Notes under the pieces: generated by a model
The model's input: only the letters and a program-made list of their open reading frames with translations
What the model was told of the DNA's origin: nothing
Databases searched by the model: none
DNA from: an uncultured Actinomycetes bacterium
GTDB taxonomy: Bacteria > Actinomycetota > Actinomycetes > S36-B12 > CAIYMF01
Reading direction: 5' to 3'
NCBI GenBank assembly: GCA_903918645.1
Contig: CAIXFH010000087.1
Location: 1-64,000 of the forward strand
Length of the DNA: 64,000 bases
Position numbers and translations under genes: made by a program
Shown here: positions 25,306 to 33,454 of the stretch, piece by piece
How positions within the stretch are numbered: the stretch's first letter is position 1
How the letters are laid out: each line of letters starts with the position of its first letter

Positions 25306-26286
25306 CTATTTACCAGATTGATTCGGTTTCATCGATGCAGGGAGAACGCGCGAAGCGAGTTCGACGACGGCCTGCGATCTCCTGGTGGGCCGAGCACCGG
25401 CCACTGACATCAGCACGACCCGAAGATCGGACTCGGTCTTGGGAAGCGGTACGTGCAATGGAACGACGACGTACGGGAGACCTTCGAGCGAAAGTTCGGC
25501 ATGCGGACGCAGGTTGAGCACCGCATAACCTAGGCCCCGAGCGACGAGGGCTCGCGCAAGCTCGGCACTTTGCGTGCGATAGCGGATGTCTGGGGTAACC
25601 CCAGCGGCAGCGTAGAGGCGTGCAAAGTAGTCGCGACTATGGGGCAGATCAAGCAATACGAGTGGTTCCTTGGTCAAGGCGGTGAGCGAAATGCGCTTTC
25701 GCGCCGCGAGCGCGTGGTCGGCTGGCAAGACCACGTGCGGGGCCACTGTGAACAGCAGCGTCGAGTCGATGTCGTCGTCGATGGTGAGGTCATAGCCCAG
25801 CGCTAGTTCGAATCGTCCGCTGTGTAGCCCTGCGGCGAGCCGATCCAGCGGCTCCTCTGTGGTCTCAATCTCGAGTCCGGGGAGTTCATCAGCAGCTGCG
25901 GACAGCAACTCAGGCAGGACGTACGGTGCCAGGATCGTGAAGCACCCGAGTCGCAACTGCCCAGTGACATCTCCGCCGAGGTGCGCGGCGAGCGATTGAA
26001 GATCTTGTGCATGGCCCAGTAGCCGGCGAGCCTCAGCAAGCACCTGCTCACCGGCCTCGGTCAAGGTGATCCCGCGCGCGTGGTGTCGGATCACGAGTTG
26101 TACGCCGAGGGTGCGTTCGAGATCAGCGAGTGCGGTCGACATTGCCGATTGCGACAAGTGCACCGCGGCGGCCGCGCCTGTCACTGAGCCGGAATCGGCA
26201 ACCGCGATGAAGTACTCGAGTTGGCGCAGCGTGTAGTGCGGCGACCGACGCAGGATGTCTGCCCCTAGTTCCGGCGTATCGCTCAC
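25306..26286 (-). CDS. LysR family transcriptional regulator
   Basis: A 326-residue LysR regulator: the N-terminal helix-turn-helix (LRQLEYFIAVADSGS, VHLSQSAMSTALADLE) is followed by an effector domain (LGCFTILAPYVLPELL, LVLLDLPHSRDYF, GLGYAVLNLRP). Its effector domain closely parallels the one fused to the flavin reductase at 20287, so both may sense the same compound. GTG 26286 is chosen as the start of the normal-length protein; no good ribosome-binding site is seen. The 76-bp gap to the monooxygenase gene has a direct repeat CGGTACA at 25265-25271 and 25278-25284 that could be a regulator site. Confidence 0.85.
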   Translation of the reverse strand: MSDTPELGADILRRSPHYTLRQLEYFIAVADSGSVTGAAAAVHLSQSAMSTALADLERTLGVQLVIRHHARGITLTEAGEQVLAEARRLLGHAQDLQSLAAHLGGDVTGQLRLGCFTILAPYVLPELLSAAADELPGLEIETTEEPLDRLAAGLHSGRFELALGYDLTIDDDIDSTLLFTVAPHVVLPADHALAARKRISLTALTKEPLVLLDLPHSRDYFARLYAAAGVTPDIRYRTQSAELARALVARGLGYAVLNLRPHAELSLEGLPYVVVPLHVPLPKTESDLRVVLMSVAGARPTRRSQAVVELASRVLPASMKPNQSGK

Positions 26287-26372
26287 GGGTGCACGGTACG
26301 CCGCATCCGAGTCACACGACGCGAACCCTGGTGGATGGCGCGTCGAGATCAGAGTTAGCGCGCGGCTGCGAG

Positions 26373-27146
26373 TCAGTCGATGTGGAAGGTCTCGGTGTGG
26401 CCATCGACCGCGATCGCCTGCCCGGAAACCATTGCGGCCGCTGGCGAGGCGAGGAAGCGGCACATGTCGGCGATCTCGTTGGGCTGGACGAATCGCGAGA
26501 TCGATTGCCCGCTGAGGTACTCGCGCTCGACGATCGCGGGGTCGACACCAGCCGCGGCGGCCTGTCGTTCGATCACGCCGCGCATGCGCGGACCATCGAC
26601 TGAGCCAGGGCAGATCGCGTTGGCGCGGACGCCGAATGGACCCAGCTCGACCGCAAGTGACTTGATCAGCCCGATGACAGCCCACTTGGTCGCGGCGTAA
26701 GGACTACGCATGCCATAGCCGTACAGGCCGGCCGTGGACGAGATGCTGATGATCGAGCCCGAGCGCTGCGCCTTCATAGCAGCAGCGGCGCGGCTGCTGG
26801 TGAAGAAGTGACTGTCGAGCCCAACCGCTAGGCAGTCGCGCCACTGTTCGGTCGAGATGTCTTCCACGTACGAGGTTGGGCCGGCTATGCCAGCGTTGTT
26901 GACCAGCACATCAACGCCACGCCATTCAGCGAGAACGTCGTCGAACCACGAACCGACTGCGAGCGGATCGGAGACGTCAAGGGCAACGCCATGGAGTCGC
27001 GGATCAGCCGCAACCGCTGCACTCACGGCATTCGCGTCGATGTCGACGAAACTCACCCGAGCACCATCGTCGGCAAATGCGCGCGCGATGGCAGCACCGA
27101 TTCCTGAAGCACCTGCGGTTACTAGGACTCGTTGGCGCGTTGACAT
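26373..27146 (-). CDS. Short-chain dehydrogenase/reductase
   Basis: A 257-residue classical SDR. The cofactor loop is TAGASGIGAA at residues 11-20, NNAG is near residue 90, and the Ser-Tyr-Lys triad is visible (ISSTAG, then YAATK). Asp at the end of the second strand (VDIDA) suggests NAD(H) preference. It lies 9 bp after the M17 aminopeptidase gene and upstream of the LysR gene. Its substrate, probably a hydroxyl or keto intermediate, cannot be named. Confidence 0.85.
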   Translation of the reverse strand: MSTRQRVLVTAGASGIGAAIARAFADDGARVSFVDIDANAVSAAVAADPRLHGVALDVSDPLAVGSWFDDVLAEWRGVDVLVNNAGIAGPTSYVEDISTEQWRDCLAVGLDSHFFTSSRAAAAMKAQRSGSIISISSTAGLYGYGMRSPYAATKWAVIGLIKSLAVELGPFGVRANAICPGSVDGPRMRGVIERQAAAAGVDPAIVEREYLSGQSISRFVQPNEIADMCRFLASPAAAMVSGQAIAVDGHTETFHID

Positions 27147-27155
27147 CTCAGAGCC

Positions 27156-28640
27156 TTATGAGACTGCTCGGGATTCGAGCAGACGCAGCAACGTTCGAAG
27201 CGGTGAGCCGGTGGCCCCAGCGGGCCAGCCAGCCCAGGGTGCGGTGATGTAAGCCTTTGATCCGGTGTCCATGTGCACCCACGGGGTTGTGCCCGCAAAT
27301 TCTCGTAGATACGTGGCCGCGAGCACCGATGAATCGATGATCGAGATGGTGCCGTTGACCAGGTCTGCTACGGGTGAGCGCATCATTTCGACGTAGCCAG
27401 GTACCAGCGGCATCTGCCAGCCTCGATCGCCTGCCGAGTAACCGGCCGAGAGGACTTCGCTCATCAGTGAGTCGTCGTTGGACGCACCGGCCCAGAGGTC
27501 GGGGCCGTAGCCTGCCGCATCGGTGAGCGTGCCGATATCGATAACTCCGGACGCGCCGACTGAGACGAGGTACGCGATACCGTCTGCGAGGATCACGCGG
27601 CCCTCGCAGTCGGTGTCTGCGACCTCGGTGGTCATTCCGTTGGGGTGAACCGCGATATCGCCTGGGCGAGTTGCATTTCCGCCAGGCATATTCTCGGTGA
27701 GCGGCAAGATCACGCGGACGCCCACGTCAAGGCCGAGACGCGCGGCGGCGCTGATTGCGGCGGCAGCGGCAGCGGCAGACGCCATGTCGGACTTCATCCA
27801 GTGCACTTCGGTCATCGGCTTCTTGAGATTGATACCACCCGAATCGAAGGTGATGCCCTTGCCGGTGATGCCAAGGGGCGCAGTCTGATCACCGTATGAG
27901 AGTTCGACCACCTGAGGTGGCTCGATGCTGCCCTTCGCGACGGCAAGCAAGCCGCCAAAGCCGCGCTCTCGGATCTGCTTCTGCGACCAGACGTTGACAG
28001 TGACGCCGGCATCTTGAGCATCGCGCTTGATCTCATCAGCCAGCATGGTGGGAGTCATGTGGCCAGGAGGCATGTCGGTGAGAGTGCGTACCCAGTTGGT
28101 GTGCTCGGCGGTTATCTGGCCGCGCACAACGGCTTCGCGCACAGGGCCAGCCTTGGCTTCGTCGGCCGAGACCAGAACCGTGATGCTGGTGGGCAGCGAC
28201 TCGTATGCAGCGCGCGGCTTTGACTCGGGTCGGGGGCGCTCGAAGCAGCCGAACATGAAACCTTCGACTGCTGCGCGCACAGACTCGGCTCTATCGGTGC
28301 CAACTTGGCCCAAGGCCATCGCGACGCGACGACGTCCCCGCACGATGGTGCCGGCGCGGAGAGCGGCCGTGCGGATTGCGTCGGGATCCACTGCGGTTCG
28401 GGCGCCGAGCCCAACCACGATGATGGTTGGCGCTTTAGCACTCGTCGGTGGGATGACGACAGGAGCGTCATCGATGGCCCCGCGAAAGGACGGAGTGCCA
28501 CGCACTGCAGCGACAAGGTCGACACCGCTGTCAGCGACTGCCTCAATTGCGCCAGCACCGGGCTTGCGGTCGGCGAAGAAGGGAACGACAACTACATCGG
28601 CAGCGGAGTCACTCGGACGTCCGGAAAGGGTTACGCGCAT
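27156..28640 (-). CDS. M17 leucyl aminopeptidase family protein
   Basis: A 494-residue M17 metallopeptidase. The catalytic Lys/Asp segment GKGITFDSGGINLKKP and the signature DTDCEGRVILAD (canonical NTDAEGRL) are both present, so two-metal catalysis should be possible. The Asn-to-Asp and Ala-to-Cys differences in the signature suggest a divergent substrate. ATG 28640 gives MRVTLSGRP as the start; the frame is open to 28706. It heads the minus-strand set that runs into the HpaB operon and is divergent from the P1 peptidase. Confidence 0.82.
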   Translation of the reverse strand: MRVTLSGRPSDSAADVVVVPFFADRKPGAGAIEAVADSGVDLVAAVRGTPSFRGAIDDAPVVIPPTSAKAPTIIVVGLGARTAVDPDAIRTAALRAGTIVRGRRRVAMALGQVGTDRAESVRAAVEGFMFGCFERPRPESKPRAAYESLPTSITVLVSADEAKAGPVREAVVRGQITAEHTNWVRTLTDMPPGHMTPTMLADEIKRDAQDAGVTVNVWSQKQIRERGFGGLLAVAKGSIEPPQVVELSYGDQTAPLGITGKGITFDSGGINLKKPMTEVHWMKSDMASAAAAAAAISAAARLGLDVGVRVILPLTENMPGGNATRPGDIAVHPNGMTTEVADTDCEGRVILADGIAYLVSVGASGVIDIGTLTDAAGYGPDLWAGASNDDSLMSEVLSAGYSAGDRGWQMPLVPGYVEMMRSPVADLVNGTISIIDSSVLAATYLREFAGTTPWVHMDTGSKAYITAPWAGWPAGATGSPLRTLLRLLESRAVS

Positions 28641-28806
28641 AGGGTCAGACTGCCATGGAGTGCGATCGTGGCATACAGCGCCACTCGCGCCAGGATGCGA
28701 GAACACCCAACGGGGTGGCGCCGAGGATGTTGCCGCCTAGGCTGTGCGCATACCGTCGAAGCACCTGATGTTGCCCACCCTGTCAGGCACGAGGAGAGGC
28801 CATCCC

Positions 28807-29973
28807 ATGCGCGCTCGAGACTTAGGTATCACCCTTGCGGGTACGCCTGGACGCTTCAATGCGATCACTGACGTGCCTGGCGTTGAGGTCGGCATGGTGA
28901 CGTTGCGCAGCGACCCCAGCGACCCCAGCGACCCCAGCGACCTCGGCGACGATAAAGCCGACACCACCGGCACAACCGACACCGACGGGTCTGCGGTGCG
29001 CACGGGCGTGACCGCGATCCTGCCGCTCGGACGCAGTGGTGTCACGACGTCGGTGCCCGCGGGCATCTTCTCGCTCAACGGAAATGGTGAGATGACCGGC
29101 TCGCACTGGATCCATGAAACCGGCGCCTTGACCGGCCCGGTGATGATCACCAATACGCACGCAGTCGGCACGGTGCATCGCGGGGTAATCGACTGGACCG
29201 CACGCAACGAGCCGGCCAAGGCATCGGAATGGTTGCTACCCGTCGTTGCCGAGACGTGGGACGGCTATCTCAACAGCATCAATCTGGCGAGCGTCACTGG
29301 CGAGCACGTGATGATGGCGATCGACACCGCGACAACCGGTCCAGTGACTGAAGGTTCGGCCGGTGGCGGTACCGGGATGAACTGTTACGCCTTCAAGGGC
29401 GGAAACGGCACTGCGAGTAGGCAGGTCTCGCTCGGTGGAGCGACCTATCACGTTGCCACGTTCCTGCAGTGCAACTTCGGTGATCGACGCGAGCTGGTTA
29501 TTGCGGGTGTGCCGATGGGGGATCTGGACGTACCCAATCCAATGGATGACCCATCGTGGATCGAACGCGATCGCGTGCCTGGCGGTGCGGGCTCGGTGAT
29601 CGCGGTCGTGGCCACTGACGCGCCACTCACTCCGCATCAATGCCAGGCGCTCGCCCGTCGCGTTCCGCTTGGTCTTGCACGTACTGGCACGGCGGGTGGT
29701 CACTTCAGCGGTGACATCTTCCTCGCCTTCTCGACCGGGAATCCAGGATCCCTCGATAGTGGTTTTCCCCTTCAGAGCCAAGACGATGTGGCGCTCAAGA
29801 CGATGTCACTCGTGCCGTGGAACTATATGGACGATTTCTTCACTGCCACTGTTCAGTGTGTCGAGGAATCGATACTCAATGCGTTGGTGAACAACGAGAC
29901 GATGATTGGTCGCAATGGACACCGCAGCTACGCACTGCCACATGATCAGGTGCGTACAAGACTCGGGCTATGA
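28807..29973 (+). CDS. P1 family (DmpA-type) aminopeptidase/amidase
   Basis: A 388-residue P1-family protein (L-aminopeptidase D-Ala-esterase/amidase; also beta-peptidyl and nylon-type amidases). These are Ntn hydrolases that cut themselves to expose a serine, probably Ser-301 in HFSGDIFLAFSTGN. Other landmarks are ITDVPGVEVGMVT and MITNTHAVG. ATG 28807 follows GAGGAGAGG. Residues 36-45 are a (Asp-Pro-Ser)3 linker made by a 9-bp tandem repeat, in a region where relatives are shorter. A strong terminator follows. Confidence 0.85.
   Translation: MRARDLGITLAGTPGRFNAITDVPGVEVGMVTLRSDPSDPSDPSDLGDDKADTTGTTDTDGSAVRTGVTAILPLGRSGVTTSVPAGIFSLNGNGEMTGSHWIHETGALTGPVMITNTHAVGTVHRGVIDWTARNEPAKASEWLLPVVAETWDGYLNSINLASVTGEHVMMAIDTATTGPVTEGSAGGGTGMNCYAFKGGNGTASRQVSLGGATYHVATFLQCNFGDRRELVIAGVPMGDLDVPNPMDDPSWIERDRVPGGAGSVIAVVATDAPLTPHQCQALARRVPLGLARTGTAGGHFSGDIFLAFSTGNPGSLDSGFPLQSQDDVALKTMSLVPWNYMDDFFTATVQCVEESILNALVNNETMIGRNGHRSYALPHDQVRTRLGL
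28911..28946 (+). repeat. In-frame 9-bp tandem repeat in the P1 peptidase gene
   Basis: Three exact copies of CGACCCCAG (28911-28937) and a degenerate fourth (to 28946). They code for Asp-Pro-Ser repeats in a surface loop. Confidence 0.85.
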
Positions 29974-29977
29974 AACA

Positions 29978-30015
29978 GATGAAGGGCACGCCACCTAGGT
30001 AGCGTGCCCTTCATC
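29978..30015. terminator. Bidirectional intrinsic terminator
   Basis: GATGAAGGGCACGC (29978-29991) pairs perfectly with GCGTGCCCTTCATC (30002-30015) around a 10-base loop. It lies between the convergent P1 peptidase and formate-THF ligase genes, so it closes both the peptidase transcript and the long GntR-to-fhs operon. Confidence 0.85.
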
Positions 30016-30042
30016 GGAGCGATCAGTGACTCATCCGAGTCG

Positions 30043-31710
30043 TTATGACAGGCCGACAACCTTGCCGTCGACGAGGTTGATATTGACCGATGCCGGGATC
30101 TTGGGCAGACCAGGCATGGTCATGACGTCGCCGCAGACCATGACGACAAACTCTGCACCCGCTGACAGCCGCACTTCGCGGATGTTCACGTGGTGACCCG
30201 AGGGCGCTGCACGAAGGTGTGCATCGGTCGAGTACGAGTACTGGGTCTTGGCGATGCAGACCGGGAAGTGGCCATAGCCAGCCTCCTGCAGTTCCTTGAT
30301 GTGGTTGCGCGTGTGGTGCGAAGCGGTGACCTCAGCCGCGCCGTAGACGCGAGTAGCTACTGCTTCGACCTTCTCCCACAGGGTTGCGGTGTCGTCGTAG
30401 ACGAACGTCATCTCGGTGGGGTTCTCGCACACCTCGACGATGACCTCTGCGAGCTCGGCCGCACCAGCGCCACCGTCGGCCCAGTGGGTCGCGATGACAG
30501 CCTTTGCGCCGACCTCGGCGGTGAGCTCCTTGATGAGTTCGAGCTCAGCGTCGGTGTCGGCGAAGAATCGGTTGATGCTGACAACGCAGCGGATCCCGTA
30601 CACGTTCGACACGTTCTCGATGTGGCGCTTGAGGTTCGCGAAACCTTCACGAACCGCATCGAGGTTCTCGGTGTTGAGTTCCTTGAGGTCGACACCACCG
30701 TGGTACTTGAGAGCGCGCACGGTTGCCACGATCACGGCAGCATCGGGACGCAGCCCTGACTTGCGGCACTTGATGTCGACGAACTTCTCTGCGCCGAGGT
30801 CGGCGCCGAAGCCCGCTTCGGTGACGACGTAATCGGCAAGCTTCATCGCCGACGCCGTTGCTACCACGGTGTTACAGCCGTGTGCGATATTGGCGAAAGG
30901 CCCACCGTGGACGAAGGCAGGGGTGCCTTCGAGGGTCTGTACCAGGTTCGGACGGAACGCATCCTTGAGGAGCACAGCCATCGAGCCCTCGGCCTGGAGG
31001 TCGCGCGCCGTGATTGGGTGCTTGTGACGGTTGTAGCCGATGACGATGTTGCCGAGGCGACGCTTGAGGTCCTCGAGTGAGGTCGCGAGACAGAAGATCG
31101 CCATGACCTCGCTCGCCACGACGATGTCGAAGCCATCCTGACGTGGGTAGCCGTTGCCAGGCCCGCCGAGCCCGACCGTGACATCGCGCAGGGCACGGTC
31201 GTTGAGGTCGAGAACGCGCTTCCAGGTGATGCGTCGAACGTCGATACCGAGTTCGTTCCCGTGGTGGACGTGGTTGTCGATGAGCGCGGCGAGCAGGTTG
31301 TTCGCGAGCTGGATCGCTCCAAAGTCACCAGTGAAGTGCAGGTTGATGTCCTCCATGGGCACAACCTGGGCGTAACCGCCACCGGCAGCTCCGCCCTTGA
31401 CGCCGAACACTGGGCCGAGCGAAGGCTCGCGCAGGCAGATCATCGCGTTCTTGCCGATGCGACGAAGACCGTCACCGAGGCCGACTGTTGTGGTGGTCTT
31501 GCCCTCGCCCGCGGGAGTGGGGCTGATCGCGGTGACCAGGATCAGGTGAGCCTTCTCGCGCTTGGGCAGCGAATCGAGGTAATCGAGGCTGATCTTGGCC
31601 TTGTAGTGGCCGTAGGGATCGATGGCCTCGTAGGGGATGGCCAACCGTTCCGCGATCGTCTGGATCTGGGTGAGGACGGCGCTCTGTGCAATGTCGATGT
31701 CGCTTGGCAC
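30043..31710 (-). CDS. fhs: Formate-tetrahydrofolate ligase
   Basis: A 555-residue N10-formyl-THF synthetase with the P-loop [18 protein letters not shown] near residue 65, the [20 protein letters not shown] segment and [13 protein letters not shown]. It interconverts formate plus ATP plus THF and 10-formyl-THF. As the last gene of the dimethylglycine dehydrogenase/ETF operon (4 bp after etfA) it most likely runs toward formate and ATP, draining methyl-derived C1 units. No folD (methylene-THF dehydrogenase/cyclohydrolase) is seen in the window. Confidence 0.93.
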   Translation of the reverse strand: MPSDIDIAQSAVLTQIQTIAERLAIPYEAIDPYGHYKAKISLDYLDSLPKREKAHLILVTAISPTPAGEGKTTTTVGLGDGLRRIGKNAMICLREPSLGPVFGVKGGAAGGGYAQVVPMEDINLHFTGDFGAIQLANNLLAALIDNHVHHGNELGIDVRRITWKRVLDLNDRALRDVTVGLGGPGNGYPRQDGFDIVVASEVMAIFCLATSLEDLKRRLGNIVIGYNRHKHPITARDLQAEGSMAVLLKDAFRPNLVQTLEGTPAFVHGGPFANIAHGCNTVVATASAMKLADYVVTEAGFGADLGAEKFVDIKCRKSGLRPDAAVIVATVRALKYHGGVDLKELNTENLDAVREGFANLKRHIENVSNVYGIRCVVSINRFFADTDAELELIKELTAEVGAKAVIATHWADGGAGAAELAEVIVEVCENPTEMTFVYDDTATLWEKVEAVATRVYGAAEVTASHHTRNHIKELQEAGYGHFPVCIAKTQYSYSTDAHLRAAPSGHHVNIREVRLSAGAEFVVMVCGDVMTMPGLPKIPASVNINLVDGKVVGLS

Positions 31711-31713
31711 GAA

Positions 31714-32673
31714 TTACTCCTTTGCCGCACGAGTGGCGGCCACGAGTTCGGGAAGAATGGTGTGCAGGTCCCCGATTACGGCGTAGTGCGCATAGCCCAT
31801 GATCGGTGCGTCTTTATCGGTATTGATGGCAATGATGGTCTTGCTGGTACGGCATCCTGCTATGTGTTGTGTAGCACCACTAATACCGCATGCAATGTAT
31901 AGGTCGGGAGCCACCTTGGTTCCAGTCTGACCAACCTGCTCCGAGTGGGGTCTCCAGCCGTTGCTTGTGACTACACGCGAGCAGCCGATAGCGGCGTCAA
32001 GCAGGCTTGCAAGCTCTTCGAGAATCGCGAATCCTTCCGGCCCACCAACGCCTCGGCCACCCGAGACGATGACCCGTGCTTCGGTCAGGCCAACACCGGT
32101 TGCGCCTTCCCCGACTCGGTCGAGAATCCGTACTGCGAGGTCGGCGTCAGATAGCGCCGGTGTGAACTCGGCGATAGTTCCTGTGCCTACAGCACTCTCA
32201 GCCCGCACGGCATGGGGTGCAAATGCGGCAAGCAGCAGGGTGGAATGTACGCGCGCGGTTTCCATGATGTTGCCACCCCAGCGGTTGCGTACCACTTGGT
32301 GAACACCATCGTTTCCGAGTGCGATTTCGAGGCATTCGGCAGCCATCGGAAGGTCGAGAATGGCCGCGATATGGGCCAAAACCTCGTTTCCTCTGGGTGT
32401 ACCAGTAACCAGCACTGCGGCCGGTGAAACTCTCGAGATGAGTTCGAGTGCGGCTCGAGCCGATGCAACCGGCGTGAAATCTGTAACCGAATCGTGAACT
32501 GCCAGATGCACCGTGTTGGCTCCAAAAGAGGCCAATTCGCCCACGACGTCTCTTCCGGCGGCTCCTACTACGAGTACGTCGACCTCTGAGTCGAGAGCTA
32601 GAGCACCGCTGATTGCCTGCACTGACGTGGGATCTAGGACTCCACGATCGTGGTCGACGATGACCAAAATCAC
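31714..32673 (-). CDS. etfA: Electron transfer flavoprotein alpha subunit
   Basis: A 319-residue ETF alpha subunit. The C-terminal FAD domain shows the family signature (SGGRGVGGPEGF, then VGQTGTKVAPDLYIACGISGATQH and INTDKDAPIM). The GTG start at 32673 lies 1 bp after the etfB stop. With EtfB it would accept electrons from the neighbouring dimethylglycine/sarcosine dehydrogenase and pass them to the respiratory chain through an ETF-quinone oxidoreductase that is not coded here. Confidence 0.92.
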   Translation of the reverse strand: MILVIVDHDRGVLDPTSVQAISGALALDSEVDVLVVGAAGRDVVGELASFGANTVHLAVHDSVTDFTPVASARAALELISRVSPAAVLVTGTPRGNEVLAHIAAILDLPMAAECLEIALGNDGVHQVVRNRWGGNIMETARVHSTLLLAAFAPHAVRAESAVGTGTIAEFTPALSDADLAVRILDRVGEGATGVGLTEARVIVSGGRGVGGPEGFAILEELASLLDAAIGCSRVVTSNGWRPHSEQVGQTGTKVAPDLYIACGISGATQHIAGCRTSKTIIAINTDKDAPIMGYAHYAVIGDLHTILPELVAATRAAKE

Positions 32674-32674
32674 C

Positions 32675-33454
32675 TCAGATCACCCCAATGGTGCGGAAGA
32701 GTTCAACCAGTGCTGGCACTGCGTCGGCGCCGTTGCCAGTGCCGGTGCCCAGGATCTCCGCTGAGCGCTGTTCCTCAACTGCCAAGGCTAGTTTGACCTT
32801 CTCCAGTCGAGGTGCGGGTCGCTCGCCAGCGATGAAGTCAACTGACTTCTTGCGGGCTTTGATGCGGCCAGGCACCGAGGGATATCGGGGGATGTTAAGC
32901 CCATCCTTCACCGTGATCACGGCTGGCAACGAGACCTCGTAGATCTCGCGATAGGAGCCGACAGCACGCTCGCATCGCGCAACTCCGTCAGTGATCTTGA
33001 GGCCCTTGACGTTGGTGACCACTGGCCAGCCGAGAGCATGTGCGATGCGGATGCCCACCTGGAAGTCAGCGGTGTCAGCGGCTTCGGTACCAAGCAGAAC
33101 GAGATCGTATGCGCCGTCTGGACTCCCAGCGCGAACCTGCTCGATGAGTGCCGACGAGGTGCCTTGGGGATCCCATTCGCCGCCATCGGTCTCGACGATG
33201 ACGCCGCGATCGATCCCAACTGCCAGCAGTGACCTGATCTGTTCCTCGGAGTCGGCGACGCCCACGGTGATGACCGTGGACGAGCCGCCAAACTCCTCGA
33301 CTAGTTGCACGGCCGCTTCCGCGGCGCACTCCTCATGTGGTGAGAGCGTGAAGCCCATCGACGCACCGCTCGTATCGATCTCGGTGCCGTCTGCCGTGAG
33401 CTCCCAGCGACCACCGCTAAGCGGTACACGCTTGGCACAAACTGCAATGTTCAT
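32675..33454 (-). CDS. etfB: Electron transfer flavoprotein beta subunit
   Basis: A 259-residue ETF beta subunit: MNIAVCAKRVP at the start, GTEAADTADFQVGIRIAHALGWP in the middle and the signature-like LPAVITVKDGLNIPRYPS. ATG 33454 shares one base with the stop of the dehydrogenase gene (TGATG), which indicates coupled translation; the frame runs on to 33520 but that would extend into the neighbour without need. Confidence 0.92.
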   Translation of the reverse strand: MNIAVCAKRVPLSGGRWELTADGTEIDTSGASMGFTLSPHEECAAEAAVQLVEEFGGSSTVITVGVADSEEQIRSLLAVGIDRGVIVETDGGEWDPQGTSSALIEQVRAGSPDGAYDLVLLGTEAADTADFQVGIRIAHALGWPVVTNVKGLKITDGVARCERAVGSYREIYEVSLPAVITVKDGLNIPRYPSVPGRIKARKKSVDFIAGERPAPRLEKVKLALAVEEQRSAEILGTGTGNGADAVPALVELFRTIGVI

